Origin: JBCCGG01 sp039029395
GTDB lineage: Bacteria; Pseudomonadota; Alphaproteobacteria; Kiloniellales; JAKSDN01
NCBI GenBank assembly: GCA_039029395.1
Contig: JBCCGG010000027.1
Span: 22,586 to 86,585 of the forward strand
Reading direction: 5' to 3'
Length of the DNA: 64,000 bases
Position numbers and translations under genes: made by a program. Shown here one piece after another: positions 1-8,154 of this stretch (within the stretch, counting starts at the first letter, position 1; each line of letters opens with the position of its first letter). The notes beneath the pieces are model-generated. The model was not told the DNA's origin and did no database searches. It worked only from the letters and a program-made list of their open reading frames with translations.

Positions 1-1143
1 GGCGAGCGCGGCCAAAAGCGCGAAGGTGGCGCCCAGGCCCAAGGCGCCGCCGACCCAGCCGGCCAGCAAATAGGCGATCAGCCAGCAGCCGTGTGACAGG
101 GCGAACTGCGCCGCGAAGAGCGCCGGCCGGTCGCTCGGCCCGGCCGAGCGCTTGAGCAGGCGCCCGGCCGGAGTCTGGACCAGGGATTGGCCGGCACCTA
201 GCAGCAGCCAGATGGCGAGCAAGCCGATCAGCCCGGGCCCGCTCCAACCGAGGGCAAGGCCGCCCGCCAGCAACACGCCGCCCGCCATCATGAAGGCGCG
301 GTCGGGGTGGCGCTCCAACAGCCGGGGCAAGACCAGCGCGACCGCCATGGAGCCGGCCCCGGCGGCGGCGAAGGCGAGCGCCGTCTCGCTGTCGCTGCCG
401 CCCAGGCGCTCGCGCACGTAGACCACGCTGTTGACGATGACCATGGCCCCGGCGCTGGAGACCGCGAGCGACAGCGCCAAGAGCCCGCGCAGGCGCGGCG
501 TCCTGAGGTAGGCCTTGAGGCCGAAGCTGAGGTTATGCCACAGGCCGGCCTCGCGCTCGTGGTGATGGGGCGCCGGCAGGTGGACCGAGAGCACGAGCAG
601 TGCCGAGATTCCGAAGGCGAGCGCATTGGCGGCGAAGAGCGCATCGTAGCTCAGCACCAAGAGCGCCGCGGCGGCGAGCGAGGGGCTGAGAAGGTTCTCC
701 AGATCGTAGGCCAGGCGCGAGAGCGAGAGCGCCCGGGTGTAGCGCGCCTCGTCGGGCAGCACGTCCGGAATGGTCGCCTGAAAGGTCGGCGTGAAGCCGG
801 CCGAGCAGCCGTTGAGCAGAAAGATCAGCAGGTAGACCTGCCAAATCTCGGTGACGAAGGGCAGACACGCGACGCAGGCCGCCCGGGCGATGTCGAGCCC
901 AATCAAAAGCCCCCGCCGCGGCAGCCGGTGGGCGAAGCCGCCGACCAGAGGCGCGATCCCCACATAGGCGACCATCTTGAGCGCCAGCGCCGTGCCCAAT
1001 ACGACCCCTGCCTCGCCGCCCGCCAGATCGTAGGCGAGCAAGGCGAGCGCGACGGTGGTGAGCCCCGTGCCGGCCAGCGCCACCACCTGCGCCGCGAAGA
1101 GGCGGCGGTAGGTCGGGTCGGCGAGGGGGGAGGGGACGGTCAT
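1..1143 (-). CDS. MFS transporter (3' end outside window)
   Basis: Major facilitator superfamily permease of the inner membrane. The ATG is at 1143, and all 381 codons to the window edge are open, so the C-terminus is missing. The N-terminus (MTVPSPLADPTYRRLFAAQ) is followed by regular hydrophobic helices. There is a charged central loop with a His cluster (HLPAPHHHERE, near residue 195) between the two six-helix halves, typical of drug/solute MFS exporters. The substrate cannot be deduced. It is transcribed away from the tRNA-Pro gene, with a 174-base gap that holds nothing recognisable. Confidence 0.85.
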   Translation of the reverse strand, partial: MTVPSPLADPTYRRLFAAQVVALAGTGLTTVALALLAYDLAGGEAGVVLGTALALKMVAYVGIAPLVGGFAHRLPRRGLLIGLDIARAACVACLPFVTEIWQVYLLIFLLNGCSAGFTPTFQATIPDVLPDEARYTRALSLSRLAYDLENLLSPSLAAAALLVLSYDALFAANALAFGISALLVLSVHLPAPHHHEREAGLWHNLSFGLKAYLRTPRLRGLLALSLAVSSAGAMVIVNSVVYVRERLGGSDSETALAFAAAGAGSMAVALVLPRLLERHPDRAFMMAGGVLLAGGLALGWSGPGLIGLLAIWLLLGAGQSLVQTPAGRLLKRSAGPSDRPALFAAQFALSHGCWLIAYLLAGWVGGALGLGATFALLAALA

Positions 1144-1317
1144 GGGTCGATCGGTGGTCAGCTGTCTGACAAATAGCCTCGACAAGATAGCCCAGCACAC
1201 AAGTGGTTTCAGCCTGATTTGCTTGTTCGCCTAAACTAGGGATGCTTGACCGCAGTACCCATGAAGCCGCGCCGCCGCGCTTGAATTTTCACCCCAAAGT
1301 CCATAGGTTCCGCGCCA

Positions 1318-1394
1318 CGGGGCGTAGCTCAGCCTGGTAGAGTGCCTGCTTTGGGAGCAGGAAGCCGGAGGTTCGAATCCTCTCGCCCCGACCA
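1318..1394 (+). tRNA. tRNA-Pro (anticodon TGG)
   Basis: Cloverleaf of 77 nt with the CCA tail encoded. The acceptor stem CGGGGCG (1318-1324) pairs with CGCCCCG (1384-1390). The anticodon stem CCTGC/GCAGG encloses the loop TTTGGGA, giving anticodon TGG at 1352-1354. The T-arm contains GGTTCGAATCC. It lies 21 bases upstream of arfB on the same strand. Confidence 0.97.
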
Positions 1395-1415
1395 GCCCGA
1401 AAAAGCGCCATCGCC

Positions 1416-1838
1416 ATGATCCCCGTAACCGACCAGATCGCGCTCGACGAGGCCGAGATCGAGACCCGCTTCATCCAGGCCTCGGGGCCCGGCGGGCAGA
1501 ACGTCAACAAGGTGGCGACCGCCTGCCAGCTGCGCTTCGACGCCAAGGCCTCGCCCAATCTGCCGGCACCTGTGCTGGCGCGCCTTGTCCGCTTGGCCGG
1601 CCAGCGCATGACCCGCGAGGGGGTCGTGGTGATCACCGCGCGGCGCCACCGCACCCAAACGCGCAACCGGGAAGATGCGCTGGCGCGCCTCGTTGACCTC
1701 CTGCGCGAGGCCGCTAAGCCGCCGCCGCCCAAGCGCCGGGCGACCCGGCCGAGCCGGGGCGCTAAGGAACGGCGCCTGGAGGAAAAGCGCCAGCGCGGGG
1801 ACTTGAAGCGCCAGCGGCGGGTCGGGCCGGAGGACTAA
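1416..1838 (+). CDS. arfB: Alternative ribosome-rescue factor ArfB (YaeJ-type peptidyl-tRNA hydrolase)
   Basis: 140 aa. Releases nascent peptides from stalled ribosomes by hydrolysing peptidyl-tRNA. The N-terminal domain has the release-factor motif ASGPGGQNVNKV near residue 23, with catalytic GGQ. The C-terminal tail is strongly basic (KRRATRPSRGAKERR onward), as in ArfB, where it threads into the empty mRNA channel. Length matches the family (about 140 aa), and the codon-recognition domains of a full RF1/RF2 are absent. It is convergent with the CocE-type hydrolase gene, with only 4 bases between the stops. Confidence 0.95.
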   Translation: MIPVTDQIALDEAEIETRFIQASGPGGQNVNKVATACQLRFDAKASPNLPAPVLARLVRLAGQRMTREGVVVITARRHRTQTRNREDALARLVDLLREAAKPPPPKRRATRPSRGAKERRLEEKRQRGDLKRQRRVGPED

Positions 1839-1842
1839 GGGA

Positions 1843-3852
1843 TCACAAAAAATCCCGTTCCACGCTCTCCTGCCAGTCCCGCGCAAAGACCTGCTCGTCG
1901 CCCTCGTAGGCCTCGATGCGGGCGCTCACGATGAAGTGGGTCGCGGTCGCCTGCTGGCGCTGACTGGCCTCGATGCGCAGGGACCAGTCGCCCCGGCGCA
2001 AGGTCTGGATCCAGTGGGTCTCGGCGACCGCCGAAAGCGGATCGTCGGGGTGGATCCGGTAGGTCTCCCGGGCGAGCGAGCCGGTGGTCAGCCCGTGGCT
2101 CTTGGAGCGGCTCTCGCCGAAGTCGTCGAACAGGCGCAGGATCTGCTCGCCGGTCGCTTGGTCCTGTTCCAAGGTGCGGGCGTGGGCGGTCGGCCGCAGT
2201 TCCTCGTCGTCCAGGGGCGGCGCGGTCTCGACCGGCGGGAAGCTCGGTTCGGTTTCCTCCCGGGGCGGCCGCACGGGCAGGGTCAATGTGCTCAACCCGC
2301 AGGTTACGCTGAGCGTCGCGGCCTCGGGCGAGGGCCAGATCAAGGGCCAATAGCTGGTCGAGAGCGCGACCCGTAGGCGGTGGCCGGCGGGAATCGCCGC
2401 CGCGAAGTCGTCCAGCTGAACCCGCACACGGTAGGTCTGCCCCGGCGTCAGCGCGCTGGGTGTCGCGTGGCCCTCCCGGTGGCAGAGGTTGAGCGCGCCC
2501 CAGGTCAGGCGGGTCGCCGCGCCGTCGGGCGCCACGTCGACCAAACGCACGGCGACGAAGGCCTTGGGCTTGTCGCTGGCCAAGGTCAGCTCGACCGCCG
2601 GCGCGCCGAAAAGTTCCAGGGGCGCTTCCAGGGGCTGGCTGTCGAAGCAGAGCGAGCCGCCGTCGTCCTGGCGCTGGTCGAGCGGCGCTTCGGGGCCGAG
2701 CCAGATGATGCAGAACTCGCCGCCGGCCGCCCCCGTGGTCTGGGGCGATGAGACGGTTCTGACCTCTTGCGCGCCGGCCTCGGCGCCAAGGCCGTCTGCG
2801 TTGAGGTGCAGAGTCCGCGGCACGATATTGGGCGACGGCCAGGCCGGCTCGGCGATCCAGCGCCCGGGCCGCTCGGTGTAGAAGGACCGGGGCGGCACGG
2901 CGTCCTGCAGGTAGGCCCGGCACTTGGGCTCTTCCATGATGCCGGTCTCTTGGCCCTTCAGCCAGTGATCCCACCAGCGCAGGGCCTCTTGGAGGAAGCC
3001 GATGCGCGGCGTAGGCACGGCGAAGTGGGGGTACTTGTGGACCCAAGGGCCGGTGAGCCCCAGGGCCGGCGATTGGAGGCCGGCGAGCATGCGGGGAATG
3101 GCATTGGAATAGGCATCGCCCCAGCCGCCGACCGCGAAGACCGCCGCCTGGATCTGGGAAAAGTCCTCGCACACCGAGCCGTGGCGCCAGAAATCGTCGC
3201 GCCGCTGATGGGCGAGCCAGATCGCCGCCAGGTGGGGCATGTTCTCTAGCCGCGCGAGCCACATCTCCCGCCAGCGCTCGCCGACCAGGGCCGGATCGGG
3301 CGGCCGGGAGGAGTAGGACAGCATTGTGCCGGCCCAGCCCAGGTTCTCGTTGAGCAGGCAGCCGCCCTTGTAGTGGATGTCGTCGGCATAGCGGTCGTCG
3401 GTCGAGCAGAGCGTGACGATGGCTTTCAGGGCCGACGGGCGCCGGGCGGCCACCTGCAGGCCGTTGAAGCCGCCCCAGGAGATACCGATCATGCCGACGT
3501 TGCCAGAGCACCAGGGCTGTTCGGCGATCCAGGCGATCACCTCCAGGGCGTCGTCCTGCTCCTGCTGCAGGTATTCGCCGTGCATCAGGCCGTCGGATTC
3601 GCCATTGCCGCGGATGTCGACGCGCACGCAGGCATAGCCGTGGCCGGCGAAATAGGGGTGGGTCAGCTCGTCGCGCACTGCCGTGCCGTCGCGCTTGCGG
3701 TAGGGGATGTATTCCAGGATCGCGGGGACCGGATCGGCCTCGGCGTCGGCCGGCAGCCAAATGCGCGCTGCCAGGTGGCAGCCGTCGGCAAGGGTAATCC
3801 ACTCGTTCTCGATCTCGCGCACAACGCGCGGAAACTGCCCCACGACGGTCAT
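1843..3852 (-). CDS. CocE/NonD family hydrolase (X-Pro dipeptidyl-peptidase-like)
   Basis: 669 aa. Serine alpha/beta-hydrolase acting on acyl ester or amide bonds; the true substrate is unknown. Visible features are the oxyanion region (YIPYRKRDGT), RVDIRGNGESDG, and the nucleophile elbow GISWGGFNG near residue 120. A C-terminal jelly-roll PepX-C/CocE domain follows. The start at 3852 was chosen because AGGGGGG precedes it by a few bases; an open extension of 46 codons upstream has no such site and low similarity to the family. No signal peptide is visible. The next gene upstream on the same strand is a binding protein 76 bases away, so co-transcription is possible. Confidence 0.88.
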   Translation of the reverse strand: MTVVGQFPRVVREIENEWITLADGCHLAARIWLPADAEADPVPAILEYIPYRKRDGTAVRDELTHPYFAGHGYACVRVDIRGNGESDGLMHGEYLQQEQDDALEVIAWIAEQPWCSGNVGMIGISWGGFNGLQVAARRPSALKAIVTLCSTDDRYADDIHYKGGCLLNENLGWAGTMLSYSSRPPDPALVGERWREMWLARLENMPHLAAIWLAHQRRDDFWRHGSVCEDFSQIQAAVFAVGGWGDAYSNAIPRMLAGLQSPALGLTGPWVHKYPHFAVPTPRIGFLQEALRWWDHWLKGQETGIMEEPKCRAYLQDAVPPRSFYTERPGRWIAEPAWPSPNIVPRTLHLNADGLGAEAGAQEVRTVSSPQTTGAAGGEFCIIWLGPEAPLDQRQDDGGSLCFDSQPLEAPLELFGAPAVELTLASDKPKAFVAVRLVDVAPDGAATRLTWGALNLCHREGHATPSALTPGQTYRVRVQLDDFAAAIPAGHRLRVALSTSYWPLIWPSPEAATLSVTCGLSTLTLPVRPPREETEPSFPPVETAPPLDDEELRPTAHARTLEQDQATGEQILRLFDDFGESRSKSHGLTTGSLARETYRIHPDDPLSAVAETHWIQTLRRGDWSLRIEASQRQQATATHFIVSARIEAYEGDEQVFARDWQESVERDFL

Positions 3853-3928
3853 GGTCCCCCCTGAGCAATCCTGCTGTCTGACGCGGAGCTTCGGCGAGGG
3901 CGGGGCGCTTGTAAAGCCCGGGCCTGCT

Positions 3929-4903
3929 TTAGCGCCGGCCCGCTTTGGTCGCCTCCACAACCTGATCGACATTACCGGCATTGACCACACCGGGCCCGGT
4001 CAGGATGTCTCGTCCGGGCATCAGGCCAGCCTCGAGATACTGGCGCGCCAGGATCGCGGCTAGGTAGCCTTGCAGGTAAGGCTGCTGATCGATCGCCGCC
4101 AAGGTGTCGCCGGCCTTGATCGAGCGAGTGACCTCCGGGGTTAAATCAAATGTGACCAGCGCCGCCTTGCCGCCGCCCAATCCTTGGCGGACCAGCATGG
4201 GCGCGACCACGCCGAAGCTCTTCGGATCGCCGGTCGTGGTGACGAAGGCGTCGGTCTCCGGGTGGGCTTCGAGGTAAGCTGAGAATGCCGCTTCCGTCTG
4301 GGCTGGGCCACCGCCGACGTCGAGCAGGTCGGTCTCCACCCCCGCCGCCTTCAGGGTCTCGGCGAGACCCCGGCAACGGTCGTCCGTGCCCTTGTGGTCG
4401 GGCAGGCTATCCAGGCAAACCGCCCGCGCTGGCGTCCGCTCGGCCAGGATCAGCCGGGCCGCTTCGACGCCGCCTTCATATTCGTCTGGTCCGATGTAGA
4501 TCAGGTATGGCAGGCGCTCGCCCCTTGGCTTGGGATCGGGCACGTTGATCGAGATCACCGGAATGCCCGCGTCCAAGGCTTTTTCGATGGTCGGTGCCAT
4601 GGCCGCCGAATCCACCAGTGAGACCACCAGCATGTCCGGCCGCGCGGCGATCGCCTGCTCTATGCGGTCGATCGTCGAGGACACCGAGAAATCCACGTCT
4701 TGGGTCCAGGTGTAGTCCAAGCAGGCGTCGGACGCGCCCTGCTTGGCCCCGGCCTCCAGGATCGGAAAGAAAGGCTGCTCAAAAGCGTGGGTGGCGTAGT
4801 GGATGGAATAGCGCTCCCGCCCGGCGCAGGGATCGGCGGCGCCAGCCGCGAGCGTTGCCGGAGCCCAGCAGGCGGCGGCTGTCAAGATGCCGAGCGGCTT
4901 CAT
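3929..4903 (-). CDS. Periplasmic substrate-binding protein, sugar (type I) family
   Basis: 324 aa. Periplasmic-binding-protein-like domain of the ribose/sugar ABC type (Peripla_BP_4). It has an N-terminal signal peptide (MKPLGILTAAACWAPATLAA), a first lobe with IEQAIAARPDMLVVSLVD, the hinge-like ISINVPDPKPRG, and a second lobe with DAFVTTTGDPKSFG and AAIDQQPYLQGYLA. No ABC permease or ATPase gene lies nearby, so it is an orphan here: it may pair with a transporter elsewhere or act as a sensor. The ligand is not deducible. Confidence 0.85.
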   Translation of the reverse strand: MKPLGILTAAACWAPATLAAGAADPCAGRERYSIHYATHAFEQPFFPILEAGAKQGASDACLDYTWTQDVDFSVSSTIDRIEQAIAARPDMLVVSLVDSAAMAPTIEKALDAGIPVISINVPDPKPRGERLPYLIYIGPDEYEGGVEAARLILAERTPARAVCLDSLPDHKGTDDRCRGLAETLKAAGVETDLLDVGGGPAQTEAAFSAYLEAHPETDAFVTTTGDPKSFGVVAPMLVRQGLGGGKAALVTFDLTPEVTRSIKAGDTLAAIDQQPYLQGYLAAILARQYLEAGLMPGRDILTGPGVVNAGNVDQVVEATKAGRR

Positions 4904-5037
4904 CGTCTGGCCCTTCCCAAGAGGTTCGTGGCGGGCAGGGTAGCGCGCGCCGAGCGGCCACGCCAGGCGGCCCGCGATCTTGCGCGGCGCGGCGATTGGA
5001 CCTAGTCTTCCGGCCGTTCGTTCATGTGAGAGAGGCC

Positions 5038-5343
5038 ATGCAGGTTCGCATCTACCAGCCGCCCAAGACGGCCATGCAGTCGGGCCAGGCCGGCACCAAG
5101 CGCTGGCTGCTCGAGTTCGAGCCGGAAGTCGCGCGCCAGGTCGAGCCGCTGATGGGCTGGACCTCCTCGTCGGACACCAAGAGCCAGCTGCGCTTGTGGT
5201 TCGATACGGCCGAGGAGGCGGTCGCCTTCGCCAAGGCCCGCGGCCTGATGTACTCCGTGGAACAGCCGCGCGAGCTGAAGGTGCGGCCCAAGGCCTACGC
5301 CGACAACTTCGCTTCGACCCGCCTGGGCCGCTGGACTCATTAG
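5038..5343 (+). CDS. ETC complex I accessory subunit (NDUFS4/AQDQ family)
   Basis: 101 aa. Small soluble accessory subunit of respiratory complex I, homologous to mitochondrial NDUFS4 and characteristic of Alphaproteobacteria. It shows the family signature from the N-terminal VRIYQPPKTAMQSG through W-x-LEFEP, GWTSSSDT, L-x-F-x-T-x-EEAVAFA and the C-terminal KPKAYADNF-type motif, read here as RPKAYADNFAS, ending RLGRWTH. The ATG at 5038 follows GAGAGAGG; the open frame extends further upstream without family similarity. It is a single gene away from any nuo operon, as usual, with a tRNA-Arg gene 26 bases downstream. Confidence 0.93.
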   Translation: MQVRIYQPPKTAMQSGQAGTKRWLLEFEPEVARQVEPLMGWTSSSDTKSQLRLWFDTAEEAVAFAKARGLMYSVEQPRELKVRPKAYADNFASTRLGRWTH

Positions 5344-5369
5344 CAGCGTGGGCGGACGATTGCGCTTAC

Positions 5370-5446
5370 GGCCCCGTAGCTCAACTGGATAGAGCATCGG
5401 CCTTCTAAGCCGAGGGTTGCAGGTTCAAGTCCTGCCGGGGTCGCCA
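5370..5446 (+). tRNA. tRNA-Arg (anticodon TCT)
   Basis: 77 nt with encoded CCA. The acceptor GGCCCCG (5370-5376) pairs with CGGGGTC (5436-5442). The anticodon stem TCGGC/GCCGA encloses the loop CTTCTAA, anticodon TCT at 5404-5406. The T-arm is GCAGGTTCAAGTCCTGC. The 3' part of this gene is repeated near 6376, see the att-like repeat entries. Confidence 0.97.
5426..5445 (+). repeat. att-like direct repeat, copy 1 (3' end of tRNA-Arg)
   Basis: The 20-base sequence CAAGTCCTGCCGGGGTCGCC inside the T-arm and acceptor of tRNA-Arg recurs exactly at 6376-6395. Counting a few bases upstream (TTGC-GGT), similarity covers about 29 bases with two mismatches. Duplicated tRNA 3' ends are the usual mark of site-specific integration. 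Confidence 0.7.
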
Positions 5447-5470
5447 ATCGGTTCGGAGCCAAAGGGGCGA

Positions 5471-6049
5471 CTAAGGCCGGCGCCGCCGCCTCGCCAGGAA
5501 GCCGACGCCGCCAAGGGCAACGGCGAAGAGGGCCAGGGCCGAGGGTTCCGGAACCTGGACCGTATCGATCACGATTGTTCCATCGATCTCCCCCTGTGAT
5601 CCCCCGTCAACCCCACAGTTAAAGGATGCCGGAGCTTCTTGGCAATAGAAGAAATTAGCGAGGTTCGGCGCGGTTGTCAGATCCGAGATAACCACGAAGA
5701 AATCGTTGGACCCCGGTGGAAAAGCAGAGACAGACACAACGGTGGCTTCTGTCCCACCGACGACAAGCGTATCACTGCCCGGTATGTATGTGAATGCGAA
5801 CGGCGAATCCAACACGATGTTCAAGGAGTTTAGTGAAATTCCCGAGGTTTCGTCAGCCACTGCCCCGTCATCCGGGTCGAAGGTGACGGTGTAGCTTCCG
5901 GTAACAGGATCTACTGGTGCGCTCGGCCCAAACCCGCCGACGCTGAAGCTAACGTCCACGGTGATCAACGCTGCATTGGCGACCGTCGCTTGAAGCGTGA
6001 TGGCGAGCGAGAGTGACAGGGCCAGACCAACAGCACGAATGAACGTCAT
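5471..6049 (-). CDS. PEP-CTERM sorting domain protein
   Basis: 192 aa secreted protein with an N-terminal signal peptide (MTFIRAVGLALSLSLAIT, cleavage near ANA-AL). The mature part is Thr/Ser/Asp-rich, beta-type, with no enzyme motif. The C-terminus has the PEP-CTERM tripartite signal: VPEPSALAL, a hydrophobic helix, and a basic tail LARRRRRP. Such proteins are processed by exosortase (EpsH/XrtA) and are linked to exopolysaccharide. No exosortase gene is in the window. The gene lies between tRNA-Arg and a repeat of the tRNA 3' end, with an AT-rich upstream region. Confidence 0.88.
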   Translation of the reverse strand: MTFIRAVGLALSLSLAITLQATVANAALITVDVSFSVGGFGPSAPVDPVTGSYTVTFDPDDGAVADETSGISLNSLNIVLDSPFAFTYIPGSDTLVVGGTEATVVSVSAFPPGSNDFFVVISDLTTAPNLANFFYCQEAPASFNCGVDGGSQGEIDGTIVIDTVQVPEPSALALFAVALGGVGFLARRRRRP

Positions 6050-6443
6050 GACTATCCCCCTTTTGCGCTACCTGCATCACGGTGCGCCCCTGAAACCTCT
6101 GAATGGGACGCTTCCCGCAGGTTCATTTATATACAATGCAATATAATCTCTGATTTAGGGATAAGGAGTCAATCCTATTTTGAGTGACAGTAACTCCAAT
6201 TGAGAATGCCCCGTGCTATGCCCTTTCCAAAAATTTGCTTCAGAGCCCAAGAGATGTTCGGCGGCAGAGCGCGCCATGACGTCTGCCGAGACTTTGATCT
6301 GCCTGGGCCGCTGACCCCACTTGCACCGCGGACGGATCACTACGGAACCGTCGTTTGGGCCGAGGCTTGCTGGTGCAAGTCCTGCCGGGGTCGCCGCGTC
6401 CGTGCTATAGGGGACAGAAGCGAACCAGCGCGCGGGAGGCTTC
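6050..6443. other. AT-rich intergenic stretch upstream of the PEP-CTERM gene
   Basis: 394 bases without a convincing gene. The part from about 6120 to 6260 is clearly richer in A/T than the surroundings (for example ATTTATATACAATGCAATATAATC near 6125) and may contain the promoter of the leftward PEP-CTERM gene. The right end carries the second tRNA-Arg 3' repeat at 6376-6395. No integrase or other coding remnant was recognised. Confidence 0.6.
6376..6395 (+). repeat. att-like direct repeat, copy 2 (orphan tRNA 3' end)
   Basis: Exact 20-base match to 5426-5445 in the same orientation, without the rest of a tRNA. Together the two copies bracket about 950 bases holding only the PEP-CTERM gene. 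This fits attL/attR of a small or deleted integrated element. Confidence 0.65.
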
Positions 6444-7367
6444 ATGACCTATTCCGATACCCTGGCCCGGCTGAATGCCGGCGAGCTGGTCATCCTGGAC
6501 GGCGGCACGGGGACGGAGCTGGAGCGGCGCGGGGTCGCGATGGACGACGAGGCCTGGTGCGGGCCGGCGATCCTGCGCGATCCCGAGGCGCTGATCGCGG
6601 TTCACATGGACTACATCGCCGCCGGCGCCGAGATCATCACCGCAAATACCTATGCCTCTTCGCGCCTCATGTTGACGCCGGCCGGCTTGGCCGCGCGGAC
6701 GGAGGAGATCAACCGCAGATCCGTCGAGGCGGCCCTGGAGGCCCGGCGCCGGGCCGGCCGGCCCGATGTGCTGGTCGCCGGCTCGCTTTCTCATATGGTG
6801 CCCATGGCGGCCGGCAGCGCGTGGAGCGATCTCAGCCGCGCGCCCGACAGCGCCGCCATGGCCGAGGCCTTCGGGGAGCTGGCTCAGGTCCACGCTGCGG
6901 CCGGCTGCAATCTGATCCTGCTGGAGATGATGTACGAGCCCGCGCGCATGGCGCTTGCCGCGGCGGCCGCCAAGGAAAGCGGGTTGCCGGTCTGGGCCGG
7001 CCTCTCGGCCCGGCGCGGCGCCAAGGGCGAGGTGCTGTGCTTCCTGCAGGACCGCGACCGGCCCTTCGAGGAGGTCGCCAAGCAGACCGGTCCTGGACGC
7101 TTCGATGTGGTCGGTGTGATGCATTCCTCGGCCGACATCACCGGCCCGGCACTGGAACGGATCGCCGCCCACCACGACGGCCCGCTGATGGCCTATCCGG
7201 ATTCCGGGTTCTTTGAAATGCCCCACTGGCGCTTCGAAGACATCATCGCGCCGGACCGGCTCGCCCAGTTCGCCCAGGATTGGGTTGGGCAGGGGGCTCG
7301 GGTGCTGGGCGGCTGCTGCGGCCTGGGGCCCGCGCACATAGAAGCGCTGGCCGGACTGAAGGGCTAG
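6444..7367 (+). CDS. Homocysteine S-methyltransferase family protein
   Basis: 307 aa. Zinc-dependent methyltransferase domain (Pfam S-methyl_trans), moving a methyl group from a donor such as S-methylmethionine, a betaine or a methylated thiol to homocysteine or a related thiol. It starts with the family motif LDGGTGTELERRG. ITANTYASS follows near residue 65, and the zinc-binding pair is in GGCCGLGPAHI near the C-terminus; the upstream zinc Cys typical of the family is not obvious by eye. Length fits the stand-alone MmuM/BHMT-like group rather than MetH. Donor unknown. Confidence 0.88.
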   Translation: MTYSDTLARLNAGELVILDGGTGTELERRGVAMDDEAWCGPAILRDPEALIAVHMDYIAAGAEIITANTYASSRLMLTPAGLAARTEEINRRSVEAALEARRRAGRPDVLVAGSLSHMVPMAAGSAWSDLSRAPDSAAMAEAFGELAQVHAAAGCNLILLEMMYEPARMALAAAAAKESGLPVWAGLSARRGAKGEVLCFLQDRDRPFEEVAKQTGPGRFDVVGVMHSSADITGPALERIAAHHDGPLMAYPDSGFFEMPHWRFEDIIAPDRLAQFAQDWVGQGARVLGGCCGLGPAHIEALAGLKG

Positions 7368-7450
7368 AGCGAGGCATTTAGACTTCTGGCCTTTTCGCGG
7401 CGGGCCGAGAATACTTCGAGCCGCCAGTGCTCGAAATTTGGGGAGCGATC

Positions 7451-8074
7451 ATGACCCGGCCGTTGATCCGTGTTCTTCTCTGCCTCACGATTCTCGCAGT
7501 TCCCCTGGCCGCCTCTGGCCAGGCGACTTTCCAGGTCAAGCGCTACGGCGATCTCGGCCCGCTGCTCGCCTACGAGATTGAAGGCGTGTCTTTGGCCACG
7601 CCGCTGGACGCCGTGCCGGAGATCCTGAGCGCCCAGGGCTGGCAGCCCTTGGAGGGCCAACCGCCCAAGCATCTGATGTTCCTCAAAGGCGAGACACAGG
7701 CGCCGGAACGGCTATTCGCCGCCCCGGGCGAGGACGCCTTCTCGCTCTTTGTCGCCGACCTCAGCGACCGCAAGATCGTCCGGCTTATGCGGCTGCGCGA
7801 CCCGACGCTTATCGAGCCGGGCCAGCCCCTCCAGGAGGGCGCCTTGCGGGACACCATGGACGTGCCGGTCGTGCGCGGCCTGAAGGAAGTGATTTGCGCC
7901 GGCATAGAAGAAGCCCGGATGAAGAAGATCATTTGCCGGCCGGACACCGCCGAGCGTGTCGCGCTGGGCACCGGCTACAATCCCGTGCGCCTCCGCTCGT
8001 CCCAGGGCCTGGCCCAAATCAAGGCCTACGCCAGCGACAAGACGGGCACGGTCGAGCTGGTGCTTTACAAGTAA
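7451..8074 (+). CDS. Secreted protein of unknown function
   Basis: 207 aa, not recognised. The start at 7451 is preceded by GGGGAG and gives a clean signal peptide (MTRPLIRVLLCLTILAVPLAASG), so the mature protein is periplasmic or exported. The mature sequence is mixed alpha/beta with two Cys (VICAGIEEA, KIICRPD) 15 residues apart, which could form a disulphide. It is on the same strand as the flanking genes; a hairpin lies between it and the methyltransferase downstream. Confidence 0.6.
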   Translation: MTRPLIRVLLCLTILAVPLAASGQATFQVKRYGDLGPLLAYEIEGVSLATPLDAVPEILSAQGWQPLEGQPPKHLMFLKGETQAPERLFAAPGEDAFSLFVADLSDRKIVRLMRLRDPTLIEPGQPLQEGALRDTMDVPVVRGLKEVICAGIEEARMKKIICRPDTAERVALGTGYNPVRLRSSQGLAQIKAYASDKTGTVELVLYK

Positions 8075-8117
8075 TCGCGCGTTTTGCATCTGGCTTTGTG
8101 AAACTCATTCGCTCATG

Positions 8118-8154
8118 ATCCCCGCCTCGATAGCAACCGGGGACGGGCGGGGAT
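8118..8154 (+). promoter_or_regulatory. Hairpin covering the start of the 8153 methyltransferase gene
   Basis: ATCCCCGCC (8118-8126) is perfectly complementary to GGCGGGGAT (8146-8154), giving a 9-bp stem with a 19-base loop. The 3' arm contains the purine-rich ribosome-binding region and the first two bases of the ATG at 8153. As mRNA it would hide the start site, suggesting translational control, or it may be a simple intergenic hairpin. Confidence 0.4.
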
